From Neoceratodus forsteri (lineage: Eukaryota > Chordata > Ceratodontiformes > Ceratodontidae), in the NCBI GenBank assembly GCA_016271365.2, contig CM057452.1:1241703001-1241767000 (forward strand): DNA of 64,000 nt, in the 5' to 3' direction. Shown here in pieces: positions 33,657 to 45,274 of this stretch (the stretch's first letter is position 1; every line of letters starts with the position of its first letter). A program made the translations under genes and the position numbers. The notes beneath the pieces were generated by a model. It saw nothing but the letters and a program-made list of their open reading frames with translations. It was not told the origin of the DNA and searched no databases.

Positions 33657-33975
33657 ACTGCTGTGGTGGAACCCTTCTCCAGGGTTCCTTGCCTTCAGTG
33701 CCCCTACTGGGTGGTATTCCCCATGGAGTAGAGAGGCGAACAGCTACAACGGTTTATCAATAAGTTGCACAAGTATAACACTACACTAAGTTGTGTAAGC
33801 TCATTGAATTGAAAGGCTTTGCCTGTGGTTTGATGGGCAGGAGTAACCAGTCATGCCCCCTGCCTGAGTTATAAAAGGCAGCCCTTCCAGCATCTTCCCA
33901 GAAGCATTTTTTCTTTGCCCCACCATCCTCCCCATCTCCTCCAACAGCTCATCTTTCTCCCCTTGGGGCTCCTTC
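33657..33975 (+). repeat. LTR-like repeat copy 3
   Basis: Begins gtggtggaacccttctccag ggttccttgccttcag and shares with copy 2 aataagttgcacaagtataa cactaca and cattgaattgaaaggctttg cctgtgg. It continues where copy 2 stops into gttataaaaggcagcccttc cagcatcttcccagaagcat, matching copy 1. It runs into the next copy at about 33960. Confidence 0.65.
33870..33881 (+). promoter_or_regulatory. TATA box in LTR-like repeat, copy 3
   Basis: tataaaaggcag, the same 12 bases as at 30260-30271, in the same context upstream of cttcccagaagcatt. Activity inferred, not shown. Confidence 0.5.
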
Positions 33976-34170
33976 CTAAGGTACCTTTAGCCAAGGGAAT
34001 CCTTCCCATGGCACCTCTAGTGGTAGAATTCTCCTCCAGGTTCCATGTCATCAGTATCCCTTCAGGGTGATATTTTCAGTGGAATAGAGAGGAAAATGGC
34101 CACAAAGGTTTATCAATAAGATTCATAAGCATAACACTACAGTAAGTTGTGTAAGCTAATTGAACTGTTA
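33960..34170 (+). repeat. LTR-like repeat copy 4 (partial)
   Basis: ggctccttcctaaggtacct ttagccaagggaatccttcc (33969-34008) matches 32717-32757. The copy ends with ttcataagcataacactaca gtaagttgtgtaagctaatt gaactg (34122-34167). It follows copy 3 directly, so copies 3 and 4 form a head-to-tail pair. Confidence 0.65.
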
Positions 34171-36279
34171 TTTTATTTATTGGTATTTCTGATGCAAATA
34201 TGAAAGATCATGAGTTGCAAATCTTTTTCATCAAGACACAGTTGAACAGCAAATCCCACTGAGGCTTATTAATGACTGATGTTTTTTTACTTTATTTGGC
34301 TGCAACAGCAGAGCAGTAGTAGCAGTTCTATGTTGACTGGTCAACAACAAGACAATTGGCCTGCTCCCTTATATTCATCAGCGTCAATAACCCTTTGGGA
34401 TCCACTGGCTCCCTCTCATCTTACTGGCCTGTCTGTCACAGTGATTTCAAGTGATGACTATTCTGTTTTTGTTGTGCTTGTAGCTATAGCCTCTCTGTGG
34501 GCTGCACATGCAAAAACCAGATGGTCAAGCCAGTATTTATAGAATTGTTCACCTTTCAGTCCTTCTTCTGCATGAGGGAAATGTGTAATTAAACTAGGAT
34601 TTAAAAGACTGGAAATAATGTACTGGTAAGGTGGATGTATTTTCTTAATGTGTGTCACCCAAGAAGCATGCTCTTATTCTTTCTACCACAATATGAGAAG
34701 TATTATCATCCTTATTCTCACAGTGCAGTTCCTTATAAACAAGTAACCAATTCATTGGGTCAATGAGGGGCAGCACCTGGCTTAGGATAACTGTAGCAGC
34801 ACATCCAACCTATGTGGCCCCCTCAAAAGGCTTATACACAGAGCAGAGGGCCTCTAGCAGTCATCATTGATTAGTGCCAATGTTTACCTCTCCCTTGCCA
34901 GAATGATGCTTAAATGCATACTGGTGGATGGTCTTATATTTTCCCACCAGCTGTTGCATTGTGTAGCAGGTAAAATTCCTCCTTGTTTGTACATTGTGTC
35001 TCTGCCAGTGGAATGGGGGGGAGGTGAGGTGGTGCTGTTGCTGAATGTTGTATAACAGTGCCCATGCCTTATTGGAATGCCAAAAATTACCACATACTTT
35101 TTTTTGGCAACCACAACACAATTGTGAAAATGATTTACTTCTTTGTCTAGAAATCCATAAACTACCAGGTTTATTGGGTGATAAATCTATGGAAAAGGGA
35201 TAAAGATCCCCCTCCTGACAGCCTCCAAAATATTCTTGCATTATATTTTCCTAAAAGACCTGTCATGAAGGAATGTGGTGTCTAGAAAGTTTTCCCAATA
35301 ACGGTCATTGTCAAATCCACAGTCACATTAAACTGCCTGTATGTAGAGCTCAGAAACTTCTAGTGACTTGTTGCTACTGTTGCTACTGCCACTTAAACCA
35401 GTGGAGGAGAAAGAGAAAGAAGAGGGGAAGTTGACCCAATGGCCAAAGTGATGTGCCGCCACATGAGCAGGGATGGATGTAAACTGCATTGATATTTTTC
35501 CCAAACAGATGTAAATCAAAACCTGTAAAATCATTTCTTGTTTGGTTTACTGGGGTAAGCGTGTCATTAGTGATACTTGTACAAGCTTGAAAGGAAGACT
35601 GACCAGAAGTGGGATCCCAGGGTAGCAGCCTAGAGAGATGGATATTTATAATAGCAAACTTCCAAGGCCAGGTGGCACACCTTTGCTGGAACAGAAAAAG
35701 TATGTTGGCAAATTTTTGGTGTGAAAGAGGGGATCACACAGAATATAGATCATAATATACCTGTGAGACTATCTGAAGGCTGATTCAGTCTATGCCTGAA
35801 CTTATCCATTAAATTAGTCATTTTATCATCTTGTATCCCTTATGAATCTTGTTGTCTTGTTGGCCTATCAGAACTCTACAGCTTATTTTACCATGTACAA
35901 TTATATGCTGTGTAACAGTAAGCCTCCATTCTGTAACTCTTAGTTGTGAACCTTATCTGGACATGTTTTGGTGTTTGTCATATTGTTACGCCTTGTTGCT
36001 TTAATTCAGTTGTTAGATGTTTACAATATTTCATGGTTCCTGTGTATCTCAGTTTTGCACTATATTTCATATGCTTACATTTGGGTGATGCTTGCCTCAC
36101 TTCTTCCACTGTGTAATCTCCTGGGTCACACTTGAAAATAGGCTTATATTTGTCTAGTGTGTTTACCTGCTCAATAAAAACGAACTAAATAAATAATTAA
36201 AACAGGATGCTCAGTCTGATTAGACCATCTAAGAATCAAAGTGTTGCACTTTAAACTAACTGCTTAGTGCAGAACTTTC
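34171..36279. other. No recognised gene
   Basis: Short open frames only. The plus strand at 34860-35260 has a weak look of a decayed LINE C-terminus, without a motif I can name. The segment ends near 36170-36200 with ctcaataaaaacgaactaaa taaataa, which resembles a retroelement tail. Confidence 0.3.
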
Positions 36280-36439
36280 TTTCATGGGTGAGATTTTCAA
36301 ACAGTTGCATCTGTTTTCTGAGTGCAGCTGGGGAAACTACCCAAAACAGAGTTTGCAAAAAGTTGGTCTAACTTTTTGGATGGAATTCCACACTTGCATC
36401 ATATTAAAGAATGCAAATCTTGCAGCTGTGGCAGGAATT

Positions 36440-36600
36440 GCTGTAAACTGTGATAAGCTTCTGAGGAAGGACTTGGTTAGTCTGAAAGCTTAGGAACTGT
36501 TTTCTTTTGTTACATCTATGTCGGTCCAATAAAAGTTATCAAACCATTTGTTTCTGGATCAGTTCTTACAAGGACCAATATGGCTACTAACTAATTCTGT
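36440..36600 (+). repeat. Dispersed-repeat tail with GAGGAAGGAC...GAAAGC motif
   Basis: Contains ttctgaggaaggacttggtt agtctgaaagc (36459-36489), then ggtccaataaaagttatcaa (36523-36542) and aggaccaatatggctactaa (36571-36590). This ordered set recalls a repeat end common in many vertebrate genomes; I cannot name the family from sequence alone. Confidence 0.5.
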
Positions 36601-36795
36601 GTGTTAACTGTGAGAAATGCAGATGCATTCTGATGTTTGTGAATAGGACATAGAGATATGGACACATCTGTGTGGATGCAGCGTGCATATGAGATATGGG
36701 TGCAAGTGTTGCATCTACACTTTAAAAAAAAGTCCCATGCATGTATTAGATCTAACCTATGAAAAAAAAGATAATATTTTTATGCAATAGTGTTT

Positions 36796-36824
36796 GTGTG
36801 TGTGTGTGTATATATATATACACA
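36796..36824. repeat. (GT)n(TA)n microsatellite
   Basis: gtgtgtgtgtgtgt is followed directly by atatatatata. Confidence 0.95.
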
Positions 36825-36829
36825 TGTAC

Positions 36830-39231
36830 ACCAAACTCTGTTCTCAAGGCAGAGACAATCACACCCTGAAGACCCATCTAATGTAGGCAGTCTGGTACAT
36901 CCAGAGGAGAAAATGTGGGGGCCAACGTCAGGCAATCTTAACACATCCATACCCTGTAAAGGTGCAAAGATCAGGTAGCATACAGATAACAGGTCAGAGA
37001 CTATAGTCTGTTAAGTCATTCTCTTAATCATATGCTAGGATGTTGGTAGTGAAACATTGTGCAAAAGATTTTACAGTGAGCACAACTATTGCATATCGAT
37101 TCACTGCGTCTGATATTTGTGACTGCATGAGAGAAACAAAAATGGAGGAATCAATCCAGTTACAAGACAACCTGCCTGAAAAGTGGCAACACTGCAGGAA
37201 AATATTAGGTGACAGTGTCTGTACTGCAAGGTTTGTGTTTTTTGAAATGAGTGATGCCTAAGGGGTCACTCAAAGCAGACTTGTAACAGCACTAATGGAA
37301 GCTAAGAAGGAGCAGGGGTCGGAAATCGCAAGTAATCAGGTCCATAGATAGGAACAGAAGTCCATGAGAGATTCCACTCTTTGGTATGAGAGAAACAGGA
37401 ACAGACAGCAAGGGTAATTTTGCATCATGAGGCCTCTGAGACACTAGAACCAGAGAGGCTAAAACTATCACCTTTTTGAGATGGAGAAATTCATAAAGGA
37501 GTTCGAGAAGGAGCAAGATCAATGAGAGGGAAAGAGAACAACAAAGCGAGCAAGTGGAAGCAAAGAGAGGCAACAGGAGAAGGAGATGAAGGTGAAACAA
37601 CTGGAATTGGCAGAAAAAAAAATAAACGTGTCAACACTGACTGCATCCTCTAGCATGGATTGTGTAATTTCTCTGAGTAAATTGTCCCCTTTTCAATTTG
37701 TGCATATTAGTCCCTTAGCAGATTTATTAGATTAGCAATATGTGGTCATGTGTGTGTGTGGGGGGTTTGGATTTTCTCATACATCCTGAGTTACTAATAA
37801 AATGCAAGACCACTAATTGGTTTTGTGTGATGAGATACTCATATCTTACTGCATTATAGTGGAGTGGAAGCACCACTATACTGTATCTATTGTTAAGTAG
37901 CCTTTTTAATGTTAACCCGCTGATTTTGCACTTTAATTGCTTTTCCCTGGTTTAACAGATTTGCACAAAGTTTGCGTGCTCAGTCTGGGGAGCAAGATAA
38001 CTTTACATGTCAAGTTCTGTTCTGGTCATCTATGCAGATTCTGAGATCCAGATAGGAAAAAAAACCTGAAACAATCAGGGTTTTTTTTCTGCCTTTTTGT
38101 CATCACCTAGCAGCCAGAAGGTTTGGAATTTTGGTCTGAAATTTCCAGGATAGAAAGAATTTGAGCTAGAGTGGTGCACTTCATTGGTTTGTAGAAAAAT
38201 ATTAATCCATTCCAGAGTTATAAGGATTTGAAATTTCTGATAGCTGTTTCATACGAAAAAAGAATATGGGCCATACAAAAAAAGATTCTGTTTCCTATGG
38301 AGGGTAAACTTATTTTTGTGACAAAAACATTATCTTTTATTATGGCTACATCTTGTTTCTTTTTTCTCCAAACAATTTTTTGAACACCCATAAAAATCAT
38401 ATCCTGCAGAGACACAATCACAGGTATTTTGCCCATGGGACCCCTCTTAGGTGGATTCTGCAAGTCATTTTTGAATAAAAATCACCAAGAAATGTGTTTT
38501 AGCACATTTTAAAATCTTTTTTTTTAAAACCCAAATTTCTTTTTTCATATGGGCAAATGAAAAAGGAATAGGGTAATATGAAAAAAAAATTCCCTTCTTA
38601 CAAAAAATAATTTGGACTTAGTTTTTTCACATTCTTTTTTCATATAAAGGATTTTTTTATATGAATTACACACCCTCACAAAAAAAAGATCCCTTCATAT
38701 GAAAAAGCATTGGGACTTAGTTTTTTCCACATTTCAAGTTTAACAAGCCACAACTCCATCAATATATGCAGTTAAAGGACATTCCATATATCAATATAAA
38801 GGTATTAATGAGTACTACAACACTAACACATAACACCCCCCAAAGAATTTTAAGGGCCATATAAAAAAATATAAAAAAGACAATTTTCATGGGATTCCAT
38901 TGCAACTTTAACAAGCTGGTAACTCTGCCTGCCTTTGGAGTTAATCTACAATGTATATATCAATAGAAAAGTCTTAATGAGTAATATAACACTAAGCCCC
39001 CAAGAAATAAGAACTGAAAATGGTCCAACTGTACAAAACAGAACAATTACAAAGGCATGTGTAAATTGCTTTTCTGCAGGAATGGAAGCAAAGGGCCCTC
39101 TGGGCCCTATTCTTCCAAACCCACATACACATGTGGATAACTGGAAACATAGAAGTGCAAGACCCTGTGGGCCCTGTGTGTCCATAATCACATGGATATG
39201 TTCATGCACATCCCAAAGGGACTTGTGTGAA
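36830..39231. other. No recognised gene; A/T runs
   Basis: The plus strand at 37480-37620 reads, in one frame, as a highly charged Glu/Lys-rich helix-like stretch (KEMKVKQLELAEKK) that recalls the charged region before retroelement gag proteins; stops interrupt it. 38240-38740 has many runs of A or T. Nothing else is recognisable. Confidence 0.3.
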
Positions 39232-40510
39232 TTTTATTTATTTATTTATTTGAATTTTGATGAGCTGGTAGGTCAACTGAGACAAAGTCCCTTTATCAGT
39301 GATGACCGAGGAATAAGCATTCCAAGAACTAAACGTAATACACTAATACATATAGAATAATACAGTGAGTCACAATATGCAGTTAAGTCATTGGTAAATA
39401 ACAACAGTACCCGAGTAGGTAATAACCAAAGGACTCAGGATTACAGGCAGTTTGCAGGTAGCCAGGGGAGGCTGGAGGCAGATTAACATTGTATACCATG
39501 TGCAGGGACATTTATGCCATTCACATACCAAATATCAATAATTCAAACAGCAAGATAACTAAGAATAGCTGGATTCAACTGCATTTGGTTAGAGTCATGG
39601 GGTTGTTCAGGTTACAGTCAGGTGTTATTCTAGGTAGAGCAGGAGGAGTAGTGAGAAGAGGGGAGAGCAGCTTGTCTTTGAGATAGGAGAGAAAGGAGGC
39701 TGTTTTTGACCATTGCAGAGATTGAGAGAGACATGTAACATTAGTAAGATGTGGCCTTACTTGTTAATAACAGTTGCCTCTGCATTGGGGGGGGTTGAAG
39801 AACTCATCCTTGTAGAGTCTTTTTTTGAATTGGTTAATGGTTTTGCAGGAAAGTAGAGGGTGGGGAAAATTGTTCCAAATTCTGGGGTCAGTGACCGCAT
39901 AGGATATTTGGCCTATCTTTAGCTTGGCATTTGGGAGCTCCAGTAATGGTAGGCTAGAAGATCTTAGTACATGAGGGGTAGGTTTTAGGGATAGCAGACC
40001 CATCAGACAGGGAGTGGGGGCCTGATGAATCAACTTAATGGTGGTACAGTGCAGGGAGAAGTCATATTTGTTGTTAGTTTTTTGAGTATAAGGCAGTGGT
40101 GAGTACGGGCGGGGATCGAGGCTGCAAAGCGAGCTATCCTATGGTATGTCTGTTTTAGCTTTTTCAGTAATGGAACCTTAACTGAGTGAATGACAGGTGC
40201 TGCATAGAATAGACCATGGAGTAGAGTGGCATAGGCAGTGGTCACCCTGGCATGCTTTGAGAGGTACTATAGGGTGCTGAGTGGTAAAGTAGCCCAAGTT
40301 TTTGATTAGTGGTTTTGATAGTGTTAATATATGCTTTTGAGCACCAGGTTATCATCAAGTGTGAGTCCTAGGTATTTGAATGATGAGACATTTTCCAGTG
40401 GAGTACCAGAGGAGGTTTTTAAGTGGAAGAGTGTGTCATATGGGGTTTTGAAGGAGGTGTAATGAAAGAGCATAGTTTTGGTAATGATACAATTCTAATC
40501 AATGCACAAC
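39232..40510 (-). mobile_element. LINE 3' portion (RT C-terminus and tail)
   Basis: The minus strand encodes the C-terminal half of a LINE ORF2: VSSFKYLGLTLDDNLVLKS (about 40390-40330), VTTAYATLLHGLFYAAPVI (40245-40190), THHCLILKKL (about 40100), and YAVTDPRIWNNFPHPLL plus TINQFKKRLYKDEFF (39910-39790). Its 3' end carries ...ggtcatcactgataaaggga ctttgtctca... and an (aaat)n run (39236-39254). The architecture is L2/Rex1/CR1-like, but I do not assign the family. The 3' tail resembles the tails of the SINEs at 4579, 41902 and 51434. The copy is cut at 40511 by an inverted-repeat element. Confidence 0.7.
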
Positions 40511-41312
40511 TTAGGGTTAAAGTGACAAAAGTAGAGAAATGTGTCATTAGGGCTTACAACCCTAACTCAGCACCCCCACCAACAAGCACCAAAAGGAAAA
40601 AAAATTACCATTTCCCCTTTTGTCACTCTTGGCAAATCAGGAGTGGGGTGTTCCTTGGTGTTCGCAACCCTAACGCTCACCCCATTGTCAGATACTCTTC
40701 AGACATACAGACCTGGGCCTCCCCACATAGTGCCAAAAACCTATATGCCCTGCATGAAGAAAACAGATCACATCTGACCATAATTGTGCATGGAATGGGG
40801 TGAGCATAAGGGCTGAGAACCCCAAGGAACACCCCACCCCTAATTCGCTAAGAGTGACAACAGGGAAAACTGGAATGTTTTTCTCCTTTTGGTGCTTGGG
40901 GGTAGGGGTTGGGAGTGGTAGTACATTAACATGGTGACTGAATTTTGGCACTACAATTAGGGTGCCATAAAAAAAGTTAGAGTTACAGGGGTGATCTTGA
41001 TTTTTGATTGCCCTACACTCACATTTTCTTTTGCACCCTAACAATTTTCCTCCCTTTCAGGCATGCCTGCCCTGGAGTTTGTTATTTTTAGTTGCAGGGG
41101 TTGCTGGGGTAAATCCCCCCACAAAACAGTAATGCTTTCCTGGATGGCGTTTTGATAGTTTGCCTCCAGGGTGCTGCAGAGCCAGGTGGCATACAGCCTG
41201 CACCCATATCGGTGTTGTCAAAATGATTGTAGCACTGGTAGGGGTGAATTATTAGGAGTTAGGGTTGTTAACCCTAACACCACATTTCCCTACTTTTGTC
41301 ACTTTAACCCTA
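40511..41312. mobile_element. TIR DNA element with TA target site and long sub-terminal inverted repeats
   Basis: The ends are inverted copies over about 52 bp: ta|gggttaaagtgacaaaagta g at the left (40512 on) and ctacttttgtcactttaacc c|ta at the right (to 41312), with a TA dinucleotide flanking both. A sub-terminal arm at 40568-40684 (containing gcaccaaaaggaaaa and tggggtgttccttgg) is inverted at 40795-40920. The remaining 310 bp is unique, so the layout is asymmetric. No transposase is visible; a Tc1/mariner-like or other TA-targeting non-autonomous element is likely. Confidence 0.8.
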
Positions 41313-41901
41313 TTATTTTTTAATGATTAAGCATATGCTTCTCGCATATCTCATTACCTGGAACATTGGTAAATTGATTACATTGAAATTTATATCTGCA
41401 CTTTGTTTATGCATGATTTGTACTTTTTGTAATCACACTGCTTGTAATCTGTACTATTTATTCTGTGATGTGTTGTTAATTATGAGGTATTTAAATGCCT
41501 GCCTTTAAACTGTTGACACATCCCCTGATAAAGACCTAGTGGAGGGTGAAGTGCCCAAATTAATTTGTCTGCATTATTGCAGTTGTCTTTGTGCTAATTT
41601 GGCTCATGAGTGCAATATTCATTTCCAGCATCAACTGAAACTTGTGAAGCTGAACATGCCAATCTGATGCATAATGACACAAATTAGTTATCTGCTTGTT
41701 TCTTTAAAGTATATTCAAAAACAGTTTATTAGTATTGCTAAAAGAGAATGATAATAGAGAAGTGTTTCTAAGATCAGTTGAGAAATGGTGTAAGCAGTGT
41801 AAATTTGGAAAGGATGCCTACTCACCTTGCACCTTTGCCCACAGGAAAAGTGTTATGAAAGGCACTGAATGGTGGGCTATGCTCCCCAGTTTGCAGCTGT
41901 G
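41313..41901. other. No gene; possible repeat motif
   Basis: cccctgataaagacctagtg gagggtgaagtgcc (41522-41555) recalls the GATAAAG...GAA(A)G/CGC motif seen at 27901 and 36459. Nothing else is recognised. Confidence 0.3.
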
Positions 41902-42322
41902 GCAACTTGTTTGTTTGTTGAATTTTGTTGACCCGGTAAGCCCACTGGGCCTAGAAGTCCCTTTTTCAGGGGTGACGGGTACAGATGGTAAGCAATTGAA
42001 TTTGAACCAGATTAATCTGTTGTTGGTATTTTAGTGAATGAGGGAAATTTGGCCAGGACACCGGGGAGATTCCCCTACTCTTTTCAATAAGTGCCATGAG
42101 ATCTTTAACATCTACCTGAACTACCACCAATCCAGGCAGATGGGACCTCGGTTTAACGTCTCATCCGAAAGAGGGCACCTCAGAAGTGCAGCACCCCTCT
42201 CATACTGCACTACAGTGTCAGTATTGGGATATTAACCCAAGTGCCAGATGTGGGAACTGAACCCACAGCGCTGTGATCTCCTGGCCTCAGAGGCTAGCAT
42301 GCTACCTACTGAGCCACTGACA
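41902..42322 (-). mobile_element. V-type SINE, apparently full length
   Basis: On the minus strand the head (42322-42200) has a perfect A-box match, tggctcagtagg, and a B-box ggttcagttccc, so it is tRNA-derived. A conserved middle follows: ctctttcggatgagacgtta aac...gatctcatggcacttatt (42180-42085) and ggtgtcctggccaaatttcc (42070-42045), a pattern I recall from V-SINEs of fish and other vertebrates. The tail, ...cagtgggcttaccgggtcaa caaaattcaacaa (41960-41905), resembles the 3' end of the LINE at 39232. Pol III transcription from the internal boxes followed by LINE-driven copying is the expected life cycle. Confidence 0.85.
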
Positions 42323-43289
42323 CTGCAACTTGCCACTACATTGCAAAGTGACAAGGCTGCCACAGTCAGTATCAGTAGTTCCTGGGTTCTTGTCTCACTA
42401 AGCAGTAAGGGGAGGGAGGTTGTATCCAATTGAGAAAGAAGCAGTGCCTCTTCCTATAGAAATATTTAAGTTGTCTTGATGACATAATAGTGCAATGTAA
42501 TTGTTCCTCCTAGGATGCTGCAAAAGTTCACCTCCCCACTGTGTTGACATCTGCCAAAAAGTCCTCAGTTAAAACAAAAATGTTCTCCAATAAGCATGCC
42601 CAGTGTTAAGGCAGTCAATAATGAGATCAGGTTCACACACCAAGAACACAACTTTATTAACAGAAAACTAGGCCCTGCAAAGAAAAAAATAAACTGGTGA
42701 ACCAAATAACTATAATGTATATTTGGCTCCATCCTAGGTGGGGTCAGGTCTACTACACTCACATACTGGGATAACATTTGTCAGTGGGCCAGATTTTCAA
42801 AGATTCCTCAGAGTGACACAAGTCGTGTTGCTCCAGGAATGTGTCAAACTCAAAGTGCTCTATGGACCCTGTGCTCAATTCTGTAAGAATTAGGGTCCAG
42901 GCACCAAACTCCCTGGGTTTTCTGCAAGCCCCAAGTTCCACCAAAGAAACAGGCAGCACAGGGGAATGCAGCATGCCTGCAGATGGGTTTGCAGCAATTG
43001 TGGGAGGGAAGGTGACCAACTGGTTGGGCACAAAAATGCAGAAACAATGAATACAGCTTCCCTTTATGATGGGCATGTACTAAAGAGGGGGTAAAACTAC
43101 AGCAGAAACAGCTGCAGTTGGTAGACTGAGTCAGCACCATCAATTGCACGGATTTTTACATACCAGTAGTCAGGAGGCAAGTCTGCATGCAATTGGCACT
43201 AGTGTGGCATCAGATAACCTAATCAACTGTCCTGTTTCCCTCATGCCCCTTAGGGCACCCAACCTGTTCACTGTCTACCACTGCCCCCT
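42323..43289. other. No recognised feature
   Basis: Short unmatched open frames on both strands; no repeat or RNA signature. Confidence 0.4.
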
Positions 43290-43992
43290 CCTGGCAGATG
43301 ACCTTAAGGTTAGCAAGCAATGTGAGAAGGCAGTAGGAAATGCTGGGGGGATACTGGGATGTATAGGGAGAGGCATCACCAGCAGAAAACAGGAAGTTGT
43401 TACCCTCCATACAGACAGTTGGTAAGACCCCATCTTGAGTACTGCATCCAGATCCGGAGACCCCATTTCTGCAAGGACATAGACAGGATGGAGGCAGTCC
43501 AGAGGAGGGCAACTAAAATGGTGCAGGGTCTGCAAGAGAAGCCATATGAGGAGAGACTAAAGGAGCTTAATATGACTACTCTTGAGGAAAGGAGGGCGAG
43601 GTGGAACATAATAGAAACTTTTAAGTACCTTAGTGGAATCAACAAAGTCCAAGAGGGTAGCATCTTTCAGAAAAAGAGATGTGCAAGAACAAGGGGACAC
43701 AATATGAAGATAGAGAGGGAACGGCTCAGGGGCAATGTGAGGAAGTATTGTTTCACAGGAAGGGTGGTGGACACATGGAACAGCCTTCCTGAGGAGGTTG
43801 TGGGGTCTAAAACTGTGGAAGAATTCAAGAATGCATGGGACATACATAAGGCAATTCTTGTGGGGGGGGAGGAATAAATAGGCTGTTGGTTAACTAGGAT
43901 CTGCAGCTTATCCTGTAGGTAGGGAAATGGGCAGACTAGGTGGACCAAACGGTCCTTATCTGCTGTCAAAGTCTATGTTTCTATGTTTCTAA
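43290..43992 (+). mobile_element. CR1-type LINE 3' fragment
   Basis: The plus strand encodes ORF2 C-terminus: AGGILGCIGRGITSR, LVRPHLEYCIQIRRPHFCKDI, RRATKMVQGLQEKPYEERL, ERLRGNVRKYCFTGRVVDTWNSLPEEVV (to 43877), with one frameshift near 43420. The 3' UTR ends gtctatgtttctatgtttct (43971-43990). It is 5'-truncated at about 43290. It is very similar to the copy at 63170-63980, sharing gaccttaaggttagcaagca atgtgagaaggcagtagg, so both belong to one subfamily. Confidence 0.9.
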
Positions 43993-45270
43993 GACAGTAT
44001 AAACTTGTAGTCACAACTATGTATAGATGGGGATGAAGGAGTTAATCAAGAAACTTCAAATATAAATAGTAGTTATGTAAATTATACTTTTATTTAAGTA
44101 CATACAGACAACAGCATTAGTTAATTAACATATTTCATAGACTAGGGCAGGGGTGAGTAACATAAAATAATCAGAGTACCACAGGAGTGACCTCAAACAC
44201 CCCCTAGGGCAGCAAGACCCCAATTTACCACAGTCACAAGCCAAATGTATACATTTGATTTAAAAACAAGCAATATATAACATGTCAATCACAGTCTTTA
44301 GCCTATCTCCCTTGTCTTATCTTTGAAAAGAGAGCCTCCTGATGTATGTTTGGATGGATGAGGGGTCACAGGTTCACCACTGGGGGGACATGAGTTGCCC
44401 ACCACTGGGCTTGGGAGTAGTTGGTGCATTACTGGGGAGTGAGTAAAGAGTTAAGAAATAAACCATGACAGAGTGTGGGTTATGCTGGAATTTACTCATG
44501 TCTGATGTGGTTCAGACACGAGGCTGCACACCAAGTGACCAAACCACACCAGAAGATGGTAAATCCCAGCATAACTCTCACCCTGGAGTAGTTTATTGAG
44601 ATCAGACAATGGCCTCCTTCACTTTTTCTATCAAAAATATAAATAAAAATACAGTTTTTGGTAAGTTTTACTAATTTTATTACAATTTTTGTTCCGCCAG
44701 GAAAAATAGTCCCCTTTTGCAAGATAGAATGTACAGGGAATTCCCAATCCCCACCACACATGCCCACCCTGGCATGTTTGTTACAACATTGCCCTCCCCC
44801 CAGCATACACACAGCAACAGATATTTAGGTGAAGCTGAGATGAGCAGCTGGCAGACTGAGAGTGGTACACTGTACAGTGAGGGATCATGCAGCTCAACTG
44901 GGACCTGAATCATGCAGCTCGAGTGGTAGCCGAGTTTTATTCAATAATTTTTTTAATGATTTTCATGTTTGCTAACTGCCTTGAGAGCATGCGGATCTTA
45001 TACCAGGATCAGGGACGTAGCAGAATTGCAACAGAGGTGGGAAGGTGTCAAGTCAGCAGTGATCACCACAGAAGCTGAAGGGAATGAGCGTGACAGGAGC
45101 TTGTAGGTGAGGATGTCATTTGCACGTCGGGATAGAGTACAGAGAAAAGCTACAATGTGACTTTGTCCTGGATTACGTATTGCAGGTATACCATATTTTT
45201 TGAAGATTATGAGCTGTACTACATATATTTGGAGAAGGAAAAAAAGGTTTTGTGGTATTTATAGTTGACT
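43993..45270. other. No gene; one hairpin element
   Basis: Contains the inverted-repeat element at 44471-44584. The rest shows no recognised signature. Confidence 0.35.
44471..44584. repeat. Small inverted-repeat element
   Basis: gggttatgctggaatttac (44478-44496) is inverted at 44559-44575 as gtaaatcccagcataac, and tgtggttcagac lies between. About 114 bp; MITE-like hairpin. Confidence 0.6.
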
Positions 45271-45274
45271 TGGG

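Noticed and set aside
40551..41290. Interstitial telomeric repeat (ttaggg/ccctaa pieces)
   Set aside because: Only isolated hexamers occur, as part of the inverted ends of an element, not tandem TTAGGG.
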